Below, one piece after another: positions 1 through 14,000 of a stretch of DNA of 64,000 bases. Made by a program: the position numbers and the translations under genes. Under the pieces are notes generated by a model, which was given only the letters and a program-made list of their open reading frames with translations, was not told where the DNA came from and ran no database searches. Origin of the DNA: Owenia fusiformis (Eukaryota; Annelida; Polychaeta; Sabellida; Oweniidae); assembly GCA_903813345.2 (NCBI GenBank), contig CAIIXF020000004.1, forward strand, positions 7,271,525-7,335,524, in the 5' to 3' direction. Each line of letters begins with the position of its first letter. Position 1 is the stretch's first letter.

Positions 1-103
1 TATGTCACCTCACTCACAAGGTTTCACAGCTTTTTCTGAGAGTCAATCATTTATAATTTGGTAGAAAAAGATATATTTTGTGGCATTTTGCTGCATATTT
101 TGA

Positions 104-326
104 TTCATCATAGTTGTAATTTGATTGGTTAATTGAAGTCACATGACAATATCATATGTATAACTTGATTGGTTGATTGAAGTCACATGACGATATCATA
201 ATTGCAATTTGATTGGTTGATTGAACTTACATGACAATATCATAGCTGTAATTCAGTTGGTTCATTGAAGTCACATGACAATGTCATAGCTGTAATTTGA
301 TTGGTTGATTGTAGTCACATGACAAA
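104..326. repeat. 44-bp tandem array with CCAAT and GTCACATGAC motifs
   Basis: Five copies of a 44-bp unit. The core GTCACATGAC lies at 138, 182, 226 (degenerate, CTTACATGAC), 270 and 314, exactly 44 bp apart. Each copy also carries TTGATTGGTT (an ATTGG/CCAAT box) about 20 bp earlier. No coding sense. Copies differ by scattered substitutions. Confidence 0.85.
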
Positions 327-1860
327 ATGTAAAACACATACTCATATCAAGACAAATCTGTGGTTGAGTAATGCAAGGAAATTCTCATTGAACTTTGTGT
401 TTATTTGTTTATTTTATTTAGTACTAACACTGACAACAATTTTATTTTTTAATTGGCAGTAAAAGTAAACATCATATGATTTCAACATCTGCAAAGAGGT
501 CGTACTTTGAGGTGGCTATTAGAGGTGTTCTCATACATTTTTTGATACACCCCCTCACCATTCAAGGCATCTTTACATTTGTTGAGAGCTTTCACACACA
601 CAATACATTTAAACTGTATTATGCAAGCGATTAACCTCACTGTATATATTTATAAAGTACATAAATTATATATATCTATACACATGTATATAATACAGGA
701 ATCAAAAGTTGAAGCAATCTCATTTGGTGCATTTTGGTTTAATGCAATCTCTGGCACTTGTTTAATTTTGCAATTTAATATTTTGGTCTTATGATTTGCC
801 AAAAGTAAATATGGAAAATTGCTGAAATGGACGGTGCCAAATAAGAAAAAGTAGTGACGTTTCAAGCCTTTCCCCCCCCCCCGCTACACACTTCGCCTCT
901 CGTATATAGGTAGAAGGGGGTGGGGATTCATCGACTTGATGCAAAACAAAGAAAAAGTACAATTGTATAAAAACAATGACAATTATGAATTTCTACAATC
1001 CGGGGCAGAATTCTATTAAAGCCCAGAGTATGGGCCGGGTTGATTCTAGTAAAGTACACATCGGACTGTAATGTTCATAAATATACAGAGTTCATGATGT
1101 AATGAACCTCATGTATTGTACTATTGAACTCTTGGGTCTGCCAAATTTCAAATATGTTTAGTTAATTTAAGGTCTTGCCAAATAAAAATTTGAAAAAGGT
1201 AGTCTGTTATAAAATGATCGTGTCATTGAATCTCCTCAAAACAATGGAGAAAGGGGAGGCAAAGTCAGACTTCTAAATAGGTGAGGCAAATTTAAATTTT
1301 CATAAATGAATAGATAAATGTCTAATTAGTTTTTCTGTAAAACATTGATGAGGTATTTGCATTGCTTGCCTCATCGTTGCCTCACATTTGCCTCAACTTT
1401 GCCTAATTTGCCTCATCGTTGCCTCACCCATTTTATTATATTTGAAAAATTCTTGCCCTGATGTGGCTTCACCCAAGTGTTTAATATGCAGTATATGTGT
1501 CTGTAAATAGGATGTAAATATTACAAAAAACTTTTAATTTAGAGTTTATTAAATGTTGGCTCAAAGAGCAAGAGAGAAAGTGTCATATATTAGACATACT
1601 ATATAGTTGCATTGAAGAAGAACATGTCGCCTGTTGGGGGGGGGGGGTTCTATTGCCCATGCATTTGTAAGAACTGAGTGTGAGGGTTATATCCTGTTTG
1701 AATATACAGTTTAGAACACGGGTTCATAAAAATAAAGAAGTTTATTAAAGATAATTATTGCAATTTACTGGACTGTGTACATACATTACCTGAATTTATA
1801 TACATGTTTACAGTTGTACATGTTAATACAGTTGCATGGCAATAAAATTCCTCCTCCCTC
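327..1860. other. No gene recognised
   Basis: No ORF with recognisable similarity. There are C/G homopolymer runs near 875-890 and 1637-1647, and a cluster of TTGCCTCA words at 1366-1430 whose reverse complement GAGGCAAA occurs at 1255 and 1284, which may be the two arms of a small decayed inverted-repeat element. Confidence 0.5.
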
Positions 1861-2069
1861 AACATGTTCTTTATTCAACATGTTCTTATTTTGACATGTT
1901 CTTATTTCGACATGTTCTTATTTCGACATGTTCTTATTTCAACATGTTCTTATTTCGACATGTTCTTATTTCGACATGTTCTTATTTCGGCATGTTCTTA
2001 TTTCGGCATGTTCTTATTTTGACATGTTCTTATTTCAACCTGTTGTTCTTATTTTGACATGTTTTTGTT
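1861..2069. repeat. 16-bp tandem repeat
   Basis: About a dozen head-to-tail copies of ACATGTTCTTATTTCG with single-base variants (TTCG, TTTG, TTCA, TCGG endings). ACATGT inside each unit is palindromic. The ORF across the array is a by-product of a repeat lacking stops in one frame and is not a gene. Confidence 0.9.
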
Positions 2070-5000
2070 TCTGTTTTGTTTACTTTCTTGTTTCAAGATT
2101 ATGAGGACTAACAATTGATTGGAGCATTATCAATCACAGTATCTTAAAATACTTGCATAATAGGACAATTTATATTGTTTGACAAAATGTATCAGACGAA
2201 GAATAAAAAATTCTTAAAAGTTCATCATGATTTATCTCAGTATGTTTTAGATGATATTTCTACATGCATTTCATTCCTCACATATGGACAAAACTGTTCT
2301 AGAAAAGTACCAAAAGGTACCAACAAAAGTACCGATAAGTACCAATACTTAGAATTCAGGCAAAGTTAAGATTGGCACCTTATAAGAAATTCTGAGATTT
2401 TTACCACCTATCACCCCCTTATCACCTATAGCACCACATATCACCTATAGCACCCCATATCGCCCCATAGTATTTTCTATTGTCCCAAGTATATCCCCAA
2501 AGTCTCCTCCTATAACCCAACCCCCATCCTTCTAACCTCATCAATAGTTACCTTAGTCATAGGAGTGTCAGTCTGAGTGCACATCTACCATTGTTTTTCT
2601 TGTAACCAGATCTAGCCAGGAATATAAAGTAAAATAATGTTATTTGTCTTGTATTCAACTCTATTGTTCTCTATAAACACAAGGAACAAAAAGTATCAAT
2701 TATTCTATGGAAAACAGGTAATGAAAACCTTACCTGCAATTATACCAATTTAGCGATTTATTCATTAATTTGGACCCATTGTCACATTTTCACAAAATCT
2801 ATAGACAGTTTCCACCACACTCCAGGGTTTGAATTCCAATTACTGGTCGTGGTTTTTTTATTGCATGTTTTCACAGTTATGAGGGTGGTATTGCGTTGGT
2901 TCATTATGCCAGGGTCGTGTTCAATGGTCTGAATGGTTGGCATCAGGATATAGATTTGAAATAACACTTAGAATTGTTCTGTATGTACACCTGTAACTGA
3001 GTCTATACATAGTTTATGTACAGGATACAATTTTTATGTGAAACTCGCTTTAATAGAGTTGCTTAATCTTTTTCCCCTAGCCCTGTTTCCCCCGGGATTT
3101 TTCTGATATTTAACAAAAAACGTTCGGACTTTAATACGAACAGGATCTCAATTAAGCACTGTTTTTGAACTGGGATCCAAACCTATTCGGAAAAACACAG
3201 GATACTTAAAAGTTCTGTGTCCCTTTAAAAAGCAAAGTGAAGTTTAACAAACGACCGAAATTAACACGCGTAGAGTTACAACCCCAAACTTTATAAAAAT
3301 CTTTTATATTGAGTCTGCCTTTTAGTATTTTACTGAGAAACTATGATATCACCAAAGGAAATGAAGTTTTATTTGTAAGGCATATTTGTATGGGATGAAA
3401 AGTTGCAACATTAAAGTGCTTATTTCTCTGAATCACTTGTCAATTCAGAGTTTCATTTGTTTTCGTGTTTGGAAGAATACAAAGAGCACCATGCGTTAAA
3501 CAATAGCGGGGATAATAGTTCCTTTCATTGGCAGATTTACCCTATTTAGCTCCTATTCAGAAGAATTGTAGCATTCCCGTGTTAAAAAATACCAACGAAA
3601 TCCTGTCAATTTCTCGCCGTTCTCGATTATCCTTCAATGAAACGTAAAATTTCTCGGTATCTTTGGTTAATATAGAGTCTCATCTTTATGCTCATGTGCT
3701 TAAATCCTCGCTTATTCCTCGCCCTTTTAGTGCATTTTGTCATTTAAAATATGACTATGATGAATGTTTGATTCATCAGTCACAATGGATTCCAATTATA
3801 GAGTAATCTATTAATTTCCTTGCTATTCATTGTAACCTCCCTCGAGATGGAAACAGATTTATTCCCCCATTCTGAAAAATCAAGTTTTATATAGAACACA
3901 AGTATAAATCCGTTGAAGTGCTTGGGCATTGTGTGAACGGATATGACTGTATACCACCAACATATACACCGTGATTTCAGAAATTTAAAGTTGATATTGA
4001 TGCACCGCTTGATAAAAAGAGATTTTATTGAACTAGTTTAAAATTTATCGTTTTAGGATTGTGAGGGGCTCTGATCGGGTTATAACAACCAATGTTTATT
4101 TTGTCATTTCCACTAAAATGGTACTCTGTAACGTCCTCCTTTGCCGGACGAAATGCATGTATAAAATATGTCTATTACATAATTTATATATCCTCATTTT
4201 GACTAAAAATGGATTTCAATAAATTTGATCGAAACATATTGTACGTTATCTTAGACCATTCGTATTCGAGGATGAATTATATTTAAAGCAGGGGAAGAAG
4301 TGTAACGATTATCACAAACTCATCTTATTGCTATCGTTGTGTTGGTTATTTCTTTTTCTGTTTGGTTGATTAGCCATTTAGTTATTCTCTCTATAATTTG
4401 ACGAAGCAATCAAACTCTAACTGAAGTATTAACATTGCGTTCAACACGAGGGTCGTTCAATAGATACTGAAACATCGAACATACCATTCGTAAAAGGCTC
4501 TCAATGCTAGTATTGCAGTTAAAGTGGGATCGCCAGATTTTTTAACTTCTTATTTTTGACTGCACCAATTTTGTTATAATTAGTGCATAATATGCTTATT
4601 TGTTATCAAACTGTACCTGGTTGCCTTGGTAACTTATTTCAAGTATTATTGTACAGCAATTCAGTCTGAGTTAGTATTGTAATTTAATTTTAATTGTAAT
4701 TCAAGATTTTTGTTACATTTGGATTCAGCTTAGAATTATTGTACATTGTATACAAATGTTAAATTATCATTTGAGAAAAAATAAATTGAATTTTCCAGAA
4801 CTAACTTTGTTGTTGGTTTGTGTTTTATGAGCGAAGATTAGTAAACTGCCAGGTCAATTCGCACAAGGGATATTGACCTCTATTTTAGCCTTGACCTTTC
4901 TCATGGCCTTGACCTTTTGTGATCATGATCGAGCTTACAAAATGATGAAACATGAGAATTTCATTATAGTAACGATTTTTTTATATTATCCCGATGGAAC

Positions 5001-8000
5001 TTATAATGTTGTTTAACTTGATCTTAACCCGCACGTGACACTGGCAATTTGAAACAAATTACTAGAAAAGTGCACAAAATTGTTAACATGTCCAAATCCT
5101 TTATCATTCAGGATTACCTCTTTGAGAGGGAAAGTAATCAAATTATCAGTTATTGAATCAAGACTACACGGTATACAATTATACAAACTAGATGAGGAAG
5201 TTAATATATTTGATATACGCAAAAGGAATAGTATGTACATTAATAAACAATATATTGTTTAACCATGACGTGGTATTTGATAGTCAAAGTTCGAGGCCGA
5301 TATGGGCAACATCTTTGGTTCAAGCAAAATATATGCAAATGAATAATATGTATATTAACAAAAAAGAGTATATTGTTTAACCACGTGGCATTTGATAATT
5401 TATTTTGATACCCATAGCAACTTGTTTGCTTCTGAAGGTTATCATGGTTTATCGTGTTGGTCAAAACTAAAATTGATCAAGACACATTTTCAAGAACCAG
5501 CATTCAGCAATTCGAACAATCTCCAAACATGAAAACGTTGGAGGCTTGCAAACTTGACAAATAACCCTTTTATTTAACTTTACTTTTCACGCTTTTTATT
5601 TCATATCCTGATTCTGTTATGTTATCAGCTCAAAATTTAACTTTAAAGTTTCAGAAACTCCTTTGAAAAGTTATTAAATTATGAAAAGTTTAAATGCATT
5701 CATTCTTCCCCTTTAAATGAGGCCTTTATACTTGAATTTCGTCCTTTGTGTGGCTTTGTGTTTGTCCGTGAGGCGTGACTTGGGTTGTTTAGAAGTAAAT
5801 GCTTCATGAGGGGTATACTACGTGAAATATTCACGCTCGATGAACACGGTCAATGCGGGGTTTAATAAATGTATTATATGTCCATTGTGTGTTACATTGA
5901 CTGCCTGTAGCTATTCAGTCATCTTTGTTATTATAACGACTATGAACGCAGCTTAAAACCCAATCCCTGTAATTAAGTAGAAATAAAGGTATGTGTGTAC
6001 ACTGTATACCAGTGTTAAACATATATGATCAAATTAAACGACTATATCTTTACAGTTGATGATTATTCATATACCGCCAAATCGAATGTATTCATATATG
6101 CCTATCCTGGTCTAGATCTGTTGATATTAAGATTGAGATTTAATTTGGCTTTAAAACGATATATAAGCTATTCCTTATCATATACAATTGTCCTCTGCCT
6201 TACTAGATAATCACGTAAAAGGAGTTGTTTCGATGTATTCGGGGTAAGCTCCAAACACTGGAACGTCGCAAGTGCATTTCACTTGCGGATGCAGTCCACC
6301 GATGTACATGAAAATACAATCACAAATGTGAATAAACTCCAATCCTTATATGTTTAGATGATAAAGATGAAAGCATATGTTATAGGTTTCTCAAAACACA
6401 TACCTAATCTGTTTGATTTTGAAGAAAATGTGAAATGTAAATATTAAAAACACATACAGTACAGGATACCTTTAATCAGAATTATAGTGGCTCTAATATT
6501 AGATTTCCCTGAACAATATTAGATAATATACTTTGATTTACAATTATAAGCGTTGTGTAAAGTTCATTAAAACACAGATAATATACCATAATTCACAACG
6601 TTTTTATTAAAAGTTAAAAATTGTAGATACAATACAAAACAATCAAACTGGAATCACACAATTTAATTACATATCGTAATAAACATTTACTCGAAAAATT
6701 AATCATAATGATCATTGTCATATCAGTAAAATTCAAACTGCCGACTATTGGAATCGTATATTCAAAATCACAGACTTCGCGTCCATGTTAAAATCTACAA
6801 CATTTTATATACTCTCAAGACAGCATCATGTACTTTTGATAGCTAAGAAAGTTCATCATTATTATTAGAAATCACATTAATTTAACATATTTTCTCAATT
6901 CTGGCAAGTGATAATTTAAAACATATAATTCATTAAGAAACCCACTCCATAAATCTCTTAATATCAACTCCAGCGAGACCATATCAGGGTAATTGAACGG
7001 AATAAGCGACAGGAAGATTTCAATTCCACAAAAAGGTAGTTTATGTATTACCCATAGTTATGTTTCAATAGGTGAATAGCTCAGTGTATTCTATGAGTGA
7101 TGGAGCGAGCAAATACAAAGACGCCACAATCTTGCGTCCACAATGCCCCCATTCACGCTCTTTCTTCTCGTTGCTTATAAGGTGTATGGAGGCATTGAGA
7201 ATCACTGAAAGACATCGACTTGCCCGAAGCACTACACACAAAAGAAATAATATATTATGAATAGAGGGTATAAAATGTACGTGTATTTGGTCTGGCCTAC
7301 AAAGGGATATTCATTAGTTCTGTGAATAGATACAATAGTGATATTTTAACAGCTCCCATAATGATCCAATCTAACCACTGCAAATAGAGAACCCCCAAGA
7401 AAATTAAAACATTCTGATTCTCTTACTTCTTTATCAAATGAATCATCGTGATAAATACTTATCAAGGAAAGACGTACATTTACAGTCATACTGAACGAAA
7501 TACTCCATCAGCAATAAAATAGAAATTCTCACCGTTTTCTGGCGAAAAAGTGTGAAGATGGTTCAATTGTCTCAATTAATTCTCATATGCAACTGACGTC
7601 ATGTTCCTTTTATAATACCGTATAAAATATATAGAATCCACTTAATTTTCTCAACTCGTCAGTTTCACTTTTGAACAGCAAAATTTCAAAAGTGGATGTA
7701 TTGTAACATCTTATGATATAAAGAAAGGCCTTCTCATGATTAAATAAATACTTTTCTCATTTTCGATGGGTCAACCCAATCGGCCATTTTGAATGGTAGA
7801 AGCAGGATATTGTTAATGATGATGATTGGTATGATAAGTAAAAATTATATAAAAGGATGCGTTGGTGTCTGTCAGACGATTTAAAATTAGAAACATCAAA
7901 ACAACATTTTAAGAGTACGTACCTTGGTTGTCAACGTCTAGTAAATGTATATGAAGCTCTTTTTAATGCAACAAAATCAAACTTAGGAGAAAAGTAGCCT

Positions 8001-11000
8001 ATACCTATGAACTGGAACGTCTAAAATGAACCAAACCCCAAATTACATACTAACAAATCCAGCTCTATCAAACTATACATCTATCTGTGTTATGGTCCTG
8101 GCCATGGATTGTGATATTGGTTCGTGATTGGAGGGGTACGGCATGTTAGACATTATTTATTCACGTTAGATACGTTTCCTAACAGTTTTTGTTCATTTCC
8201 TTTTTGCATTTATGCTTAGATAATATTGCTATCGACATATCTGTACATATTTACCAGAAAATAAAGAGCTAGTTATGAGATTTCAGTTCGATATGTTTTC
8301 ATTAGGATTTGACTCGTCATCTTCACTTGATTGACTGATGGTATTATACCCGAAGTAGGCTTATCCACCTCTTCACGTGACTTCTAAAATGATTATTAAG
8401 AAATATATTCATGGAGTGGACAAAATTACATTATATCTGAAGAAATAACTAGAATTATCAATTGGTATTAGAGGATAGTTTATAGGATATGACATTTTTC
8501 ATTTTGGGCTTTTATTGTATTTTATGAATACAACCCACTTTTGGGACAAAGAGGGATATGAAGTGATGTATTCCCCTAGTATTTTTAGATTGAGGAGAAG
8601 GGGTGTATCATGCTGAAAAGTCCAAGTCACTTAACTTTAAGGGCTTAAAATGCCCACCCCAATCTAACCAAAATGTTTTTCCCGTTATGTCAATCCTCTT
8701 TTCTCATAATATAAATTACAATTGAGATTTCAGTTTGAGATATCCCCCAATCTTGGATTGCGTCATCATATGCTAGTAAGCACTCACATGACTGAAACTG
8801 TCCATTTAGGTGTATTTACAATGAGAAAAGTACCACATTTGCCGTAAAAGTACTTACTTAGTAGTATCTTTAACTTCCAAGGTAGTACATAACAGCTTGT
8901 AACAACTGAAACCTTGCATGTCAAGATCTAAATGAAAAGATGAATATACTAGAATCAGGGATGCAAACAAGAACCACGAGTCTAGGGGACTTCGTAATCG
9001 CCTTATAAGCCAGTTTAGACTGAATGAATTGTTTACATTCGATTTTGTTCAAGAGAAATTAAAATGTTCACGATTCAATACGTTTTCTGTGCAATCTTTT
9101 GTTATGTTATTCCAAAGCTATTCAGATCTATTCACAAATCATATTGTGATGTTCTAAATAGAAACCTTCCCAAAATATAAACAATAACTTACAATTATCC
9201 GCCATTTATAAACATAAACTATAAAAGCAGACAAAAGTATTCACTAGAACCCTTGTATTACCCAACACAAATTACATTCATAAAGTTTTGTTTTAAGAAT
9301 AGCACACTATTGATAAAAACATTAATTTTTGCGCTAAGGCCCTATTGTGGTCGTTGGTATAATGATTGCCACCTTCAAGCGTTCGCTTTTATCCTGCATT
9401 GTTCTCTTATTGTGCGACTATTGTGATCCCAACCCCCTGTATTGAATGACTTCTGTGGGCTTTGAAACCAGGTCTTTATGAAGGTGTTTTGATAAGAATA
9501 ATGGGAGTAAATATTTCCTATTGTCCGCTCTATTGTTTGATATGCTGCCTGTTTCAAAGATATTTGATTCGATGAAAAATTATCAATAGACGATTGTGAT
9601 ATATTAAACAGCTAAGTAGTTGCATTGAAAACAGTGTGATCTCCCATAAAGGAGAACCGCGATGTCCATGTTTTAATAATATATATTGTATTGTATTGTA
9701 TATATACGAGAGGAGTCACCAAGTCAATAACTACACAACTACACAGGGGTAAAGCTAATACTTGACATTCGACAAAAATAAAAGAAAAGTAGATACTTTA
9801 ACCAAGGTTACGATTGAATATTTGTGTAAAGGGGACGTCTAGAGTTACTTGGTATTGACACGGGTTGACTATAGCAAAATGTAGCCGAAAGATTCAATGG
9901 GTCTGTTTTTCAATTGAATAATACATTTGGGATGGTTTGCATTATAATGCAATATGTTACATTTCCTAAAATACAATGGAAGAACTACTTATGTACTGTA
10001 CTATTATTGTGTATATATTTATTGAGAGATTGGCAACATGTCGTGTTTGTTAACATAAGGCAAAGCGTTGTGATCCAATTCACGTTTTTGGTTGTTTCTT
10101 CATTGTTACTGAAATGGGCTTCTCGTCATATAAAACATTTATTTAATAATGTGGTTAAACCCGTGGCCGGATATTGCTGTCTATCTCAGTTGCGTAACAT
10201 CCCGTCATGTTTTACATCGTTGGTCCCGGTTTTATAGTTGACCGTCTTATATATGAAAACATTGCTCAATTTTTATAATGAAAATGTGAATGTATCCATT
10301 GGCTATGCGCGCTTCTTTTGTCAACCGGAATTTATAAGTAGGTCTAAATACATTAAAAGATAATAAATACAGTTAAATGTTTAGAACAACAATCGCTAAA
10401 CGAGTATAATGGATAACAGGCTTTAGAAATATGGCTTCATTCACCATTACTATAGCTCATTATAAGACACGTGATAAATATTTCACAGCATTTGTCAAAA
10501 TTTTACACAATTTCCTCTCAAAAACCCGCGAAAAATCGAATTGCTGATATTTCCTTTAACAACAGCAAGAGACGGGTTCAACCCAATAAATTGTGTTCCT
10601 CCGAATTATGCTCAATATCACACTTTTGAAGAAAGAAACTCAACTCGCTCTGCATCGTATTAATAGGCTGTCTTCTATAAATTTCAATAAAGAAATGAAT
10701 AGTGAATTATGGTTAAGAAAACGTTGCATAAGTTATTCACAATGTAATAATAAATAGAAGAATGACAATATTGTGGTCAGTTTCAAAAAATCTTCAATTA
10801 GATATTATCGCTATTGTAACTAATTCGATACACTCTTAGACGCCTGCGTGATCGTGAAGAATACTATTGTCAGCTGAGTAAATTATAACATCGTCAACAA
10901 TTAGATATTTCTTGCCATTTGTGTTTCAATTAAGAATTGAATTCAGTATTATAAATAAGAATGCATCCAAACAGCGGAAATGACGCCGAGAGTCCGAATT

Positions 11001-14000
11001 ACAATAAACTATTGAAAGTCATTTATTAGTTAGAAAACCAATTTTAGTGCTATGTGTACTAGTTTATAAGATTGCCATCCTTGTATTATAGTTCAATATC
11101 CTTAAATTTATGTCACATAACAGGAAATGAAATTAAAAAAAAACGGGGACACTTCGGAACTTACATTTTATAGAGTAAACTTACATGTAGACCTCACAAA
11201 ATGAGTACATTTTGTATTATAGTAGAGACTATTGAATCTTATTTTAATTATCGCGTTTTAATCTAAAAGTTGTGATAATGTATCAACAGTTTTGCAATTG
11301 AGATTAGAAGCCTTGTCCACGCCCATGTAGTAAGGTGCCGGGCTAGGGGACCGAACGGGGGTTATCCGGAAATAACCCCCCCCCCCCAATGTAGAGTAGA
11401 ATCAATCCCATGAGTCCAGACAAAGTACTGCTAAATATACCTAAATGTTGGCTTAGCTATATTGTGTTTTGAATAGCCGAATTTGCGCAAATATAAAATT
11501 GATTAACTCTATTCATTACGAATGAAAACATTCCATAGTCAATCCCTTTTCAAGGATCTAAAATAGCGAGATTTTCTTTGTGCTAAATGTCTCATTCTAT
11601 AACCAGCCCTTTATATTGCTGGTTATGTTTATAAAAAAGATTAAGTGAAACTAGTAACGACTTGCTGAAGCTAACCGCATAAAGTAAATGTGGTTTTTCT
11701 GAATGAACAGTAATTATTGAATTCATTTCGATAAAATGACTCAACTTTTGCATGTATACCTCCAACATCCTGCTCATACTAAAATAAATATTTTGTTAAA
11801 CTGCACTATTATATAATACAAAGACGGACCTCGTGTATATAACTACATATAGATTATACTTGTCAATTACTTTTCAAACCCCGTAAAGACTCTGGAATAG
11901 TTGAAACTTTAACAACAACAACGCGCATGCGTGAAAACTTTCAACCAATTAAAACCACCGATACATATTCCAAATTTACATTTAACCCGCGAAGATTTGA
12001 AAGTTTTAAAAACTAATAAACACCAACTTCAGAGTTATAGGATATTTCAACCAGTAAAAATTGCAACCACACGGAGATAGAAAGATCACAAAGTAAGGCT
12101 ACAAGAGGCTCTACAGCTGGGAGAATGTAGTGGATCGATCTATGATTACTACCACCCAAATTTAATGAGTTTATCAGATCTAGTACACTATCAGGATAAA
12201 TTTGAGATCCCTTTACATGTTAAATCCATACTGCATCAAATTTAGGTACAACTGAAGAGAATTGCCAGTAGAACAGTACACACTTGATAAATACAAAATT
12301 AGTAAGATTTTTTAGTACTGGTGCTGATACGATAGGCGATGTGATCATACAAAGAATCGAGATAAAACTATATAGGAAGGGTTGAAGTCATATTACTATC
12401 ATTGACGATTTGAAAACACTTTTAAATAACAGCAGAAATGTTCCGAATGCGTGCGAAATACTAAGAAAGTGAACCTGTTTATTACGCAGATGATCTGATT
12501 CCGTCGCGCCCGTGCGATTTTTGGACCGTGCGTTAGACAGAGATATGTTGCATAGGTGTCTTGAATTGTGTCCGTGCTTTAAACTGAACATATGCGATCA
12601 TCTTCTGAAGTGGCTAGCACAAAGAGCACAGAGAGGAAAAAACAACACGCCGTGGTTGCAATTTACTCCTAATCCAAAAAACATATGTGAACCTCACAAT
12701 CCTCCTAGAAGACCACCTTCCTTCTTAACTTTAGGTAATTCTTGTAATTAAATCATCAATTCCTCTTTTCCATATGAACATAAAACCACATATTGGTTAT
12801 ATTTGAATATTTTTAAACGAAGTATTTGAGGTCAGTTTCTCTCCCGGTTTTATGCTCTTGATAAGGTTTAAAACATGACTTGGCCAGACTAGATTATTTC
12901 AATATTGAATGCCGTGATTGATGAAACACATGGGGCCCTCAAAGGCCTCGATTCGTATGTATAAAAATAAACGTGGGAGGCATTCTCGTTCGATCGAGTT
13001 GTAATTAGTCGTAACGAGGCCCACGTTTTTCTAAAGCAGGCTAGAAAACAGCCAATTGATACATTTACAAATAGAAACACATTGGCACACTGTTGCCCCA
13101 CTGTGCGGAGTAATAGCTTCTCTTCATCAATCGTAGTCTGGTTTACATTTATCCGGGAGTTAGGCACTACAGATTTATTCGAGCCCCCCCCCCTCTCGAT
13201 TTTTACAAAAACATGTTGTTCTGTCTTTTCTCGAAAAACAAGCTTTTTATAAAAAAATCTTTGCCAAACTGTACTTTTATTTTTTATTAGAAGAAAATGT
13301 TTTTTTGAAGAAATCAGGATAACATACTGTAAGTATCAATCCAATCCAAAAAATGATTGAAGGACTTAATCGTGACACATTTTCCAAAATTTGGGACATC
13401 AGAAAACGTTCTTTTCTAATTTTTATTTTTCCAGATCAACTTTGTAGTTTCACAGCGTTGAAATGCGTTGAAATTGAAAAGTTCACATCCCAAATCATTT
13501 CGCGCAAAGAAAACATCGCCATCCAAAATGTCACAAACGCTCTCCATTGCTGTTTCCAGCCTTTTGGTTAGCAAGTTAGACTTTCAACGTCATTCTATCT
13601 GAAGAATTTATAGATCTTTTGCATATAACTCTATTTAATCTTATTATAGAAAATAGGTATTGTCTTTCCATGTTTTTCAGAAAGTGGAATTGAAATGTTA
13701 TTATTATGTCGATGTTGAGAAAATACTCGTGGTCAAAGACAGTCTCTACGCATGACTGTTCACAAATCATTTGCCATACCATACCATATATGGCCCTTTG
13801 GTCAAGACCAGCACAAGTCAAAGCTAGAAAATCAGAGTAATTTTTGGAGTGAAGTTAAAAGCCATTGTAAATTCAAGAGTATATGCTCCTAAATTTAAAA
13901 CAATTTATGAAGAATTAATACAACTTAATGATCTGCAATTTTAAAATGTTCTAGCTTGTGATTAACCATACACCACCTGGGGTGTCTTTATCATTATTGA

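Noticed and set aside
1836-2057. 73-codon ORF rich in HVLISTCSYF
   Set aside because: It is just the 16-bp tandem repeat read in a stop-free frame.
12512-12751. 79-codon Cys/Pro-containing ORF
   Set aside because: No signal peptide and no family pattern of cysteines.
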